Source: Opitutaceae bacterium UBA3033
Lineage (GTDB): Bacteria > Verrucomicrobiota > Verrucomicrobiia > Opitutales > Opitutaceae
Length of the DNA stretch: 7,222 nucleotides
Reading direction: 5' to 3'
NCBI GenBank assembly: GCA_002367815.1
Contig: DFDG01000013.1
Coordinates: 1-7,222, forward strand
Shown: positions 6,804-7,222 of the stretch, piece after piece
Position numbering within the stretch: the stretch's first letter is position 1
How the letters are laid out: every line of letters begins with the position of its first letter
Position numbers and translations under genes: made by a program
The notes under the pieces: generated by a model
Databases searched by the model: none
Told to the model about the DNA's origin: nothing
What the model saw: only the letters and a program-made list of their open reading frames with translations

Positions 6804-7222
6804 ATGAATCTGAAACTCATGGCTCCGATCGATACTTGGGATGAAGCCATTCCTTTGGGCAATGGTCTCCAAGGCGCACTCATCTGGGGGGAAGGCGGCA
6901 CACTCCGTCTCTCGCTTGACCGAGGCGATTTGTGGGACGAACGACCTGCGCCGGGAAATCCACTGGCGGGATTTACCAATGCCAAGCTGATCCAAATGGT
7001 AGCGGCCAAGGATAACGACGGTATCGCGCAAATCGTCGACGGTGCCAATGCAGCTCATCATCCCACCAAGATCCCGGCGGGACGAATTGAAATCGATTTG
7101 GCCACAGGACAGGTAGTGCAGGAATTTTCCCTCAATCTTCCGACCGCCACCGCGCGGGTGAACTTGGAGAACGGTGCGGCTTTGTCGGCATTTTTCTGCG
7201 CGACGGCCCCGGTGCTTTTGGT
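6804..7222 (+). CDS. GH95-family glycoside hydrolase (alpha-L-fucosidase-like), N-terminal 139 residues
   Basis: The reading from ATG 6804 stays open to the right edge. It begins MNLKLMAPIDTWDEAIPLGNGLQG, continues ALIWGEGGTLRLSLDRGDLWDERPAP, and carries PAGRIEIDL further on. The W-EA-PLGNG-xGA-xxG block followed by an L-DxxxLW-xxP block is the signature of the GH95 N-terminal beta-sandwich domain. GH95 enzymes are inverting exo-glycosidases, mainly alpha-1,2-L-fucosidases and alpha-L-galactosidases, usually 700-800 residues, so about four fifths is missing here, including the catalytic (alpha/alpha)6 barrel. LDRGDLWD replaces the more usual LNEDTLW, pointing to a divergent subfamily. No signal peptide is present, as in the preceding gene, so a cytoplasmic location is likely. 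The 23-base gap to the upstream stop and shared strand support one operon. No clear Shine-Dalgarno sequence is visible. An alternative in-frame ATG lies five codons later. Specificity cannot be decided from this part. Confidence 0.85.
   Translation, partial: MNLKLMAPIDTWDEAIPLGNGLQGALIWGEGGTLRLSLDRGDLWDERPAPGNPLAGFTNAKLIQMVAAKDNDGIAQIVDGANAAHHPTKIPAGRIEIDLATGQVVQEFSLNLPTATARVNLENGAALSAFFCATAPVLL

Overview
The window looks like chromosomal DNA of a Verrucomicrobiota bacterium, probably class Opitutae. The reasons are the moderately high GC, weak or absent Shine-Dalgarno sequences before most genes, a GC-rich dispersed-type intergenic repeat whose minus-strand reading GPDLRAGR I associate with Opitutaceae genomes, and a carbohydrate-degradation cluster typical of that group. 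The taxonomic call is inference; no rRNA or marker gene is present.

Layout. Left edge, minus strand: the first 124 residues of a type II thymidine kinase (tdk), cut by the window edge. Bases 375-681 are non-coding. They hold a terminator-like hairpin (416-447, minus), a weak possible tdk promoter, and a palindromic GC-rich repeat (about 554-643). Bases 682-4188, minus strand: one very large gene, about 1168 residues, that I assign to the pyrophosphate-dependent type of phosphoenolpyruvate carboxykinase (PPi-PEPCK). The main grounds are its size and a GGGKSEISK phosphate-loop-like motif. Bases 4189-4329 are a divergent promoter region containing a 6-bp-arm inverted repeat. Bases 4330-6780, plus strand: an 816-residue glycoside hydrolase of the GH106-like (alpha-L-rhamnosidase-like) group, with a C-terminal GH2-type sugar-binding jelly roll. 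Bases 6804-7222, plus strand: the start of a GH95-type glycoside hydrolase (alpha-L-fucosidase/galactosidase family), 23 bases downstream and cut by the right edge.

How the genes fit together. The two plus-strand hydrolases form a probable operon. Neither has a signal peptide, which suggests that imported deoxysugar-containing oligosaccharides (rhamnose, fucose or L-galactose type) are trimmed in the cytoplasm. The divergent PPi-PEPCK would join PEP and oxaloacetate, using phosphate/pyrophosphate in place of nucleotide, and so sits at the branch point between glycolysis, fermentation to succinate or propionate, and gluconeogenesis. A functional link between PPi-PEPCK and the glycosidases is not shown by the sequence; they share only an intergenic region. 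tdk is an unrelated nucleotide-salvage gene. The most interesting content is the PPi-PEPCK-like giant and the uncharacterised glycosidase pair. I see no mobile element, CRISPR array or RNA gene.
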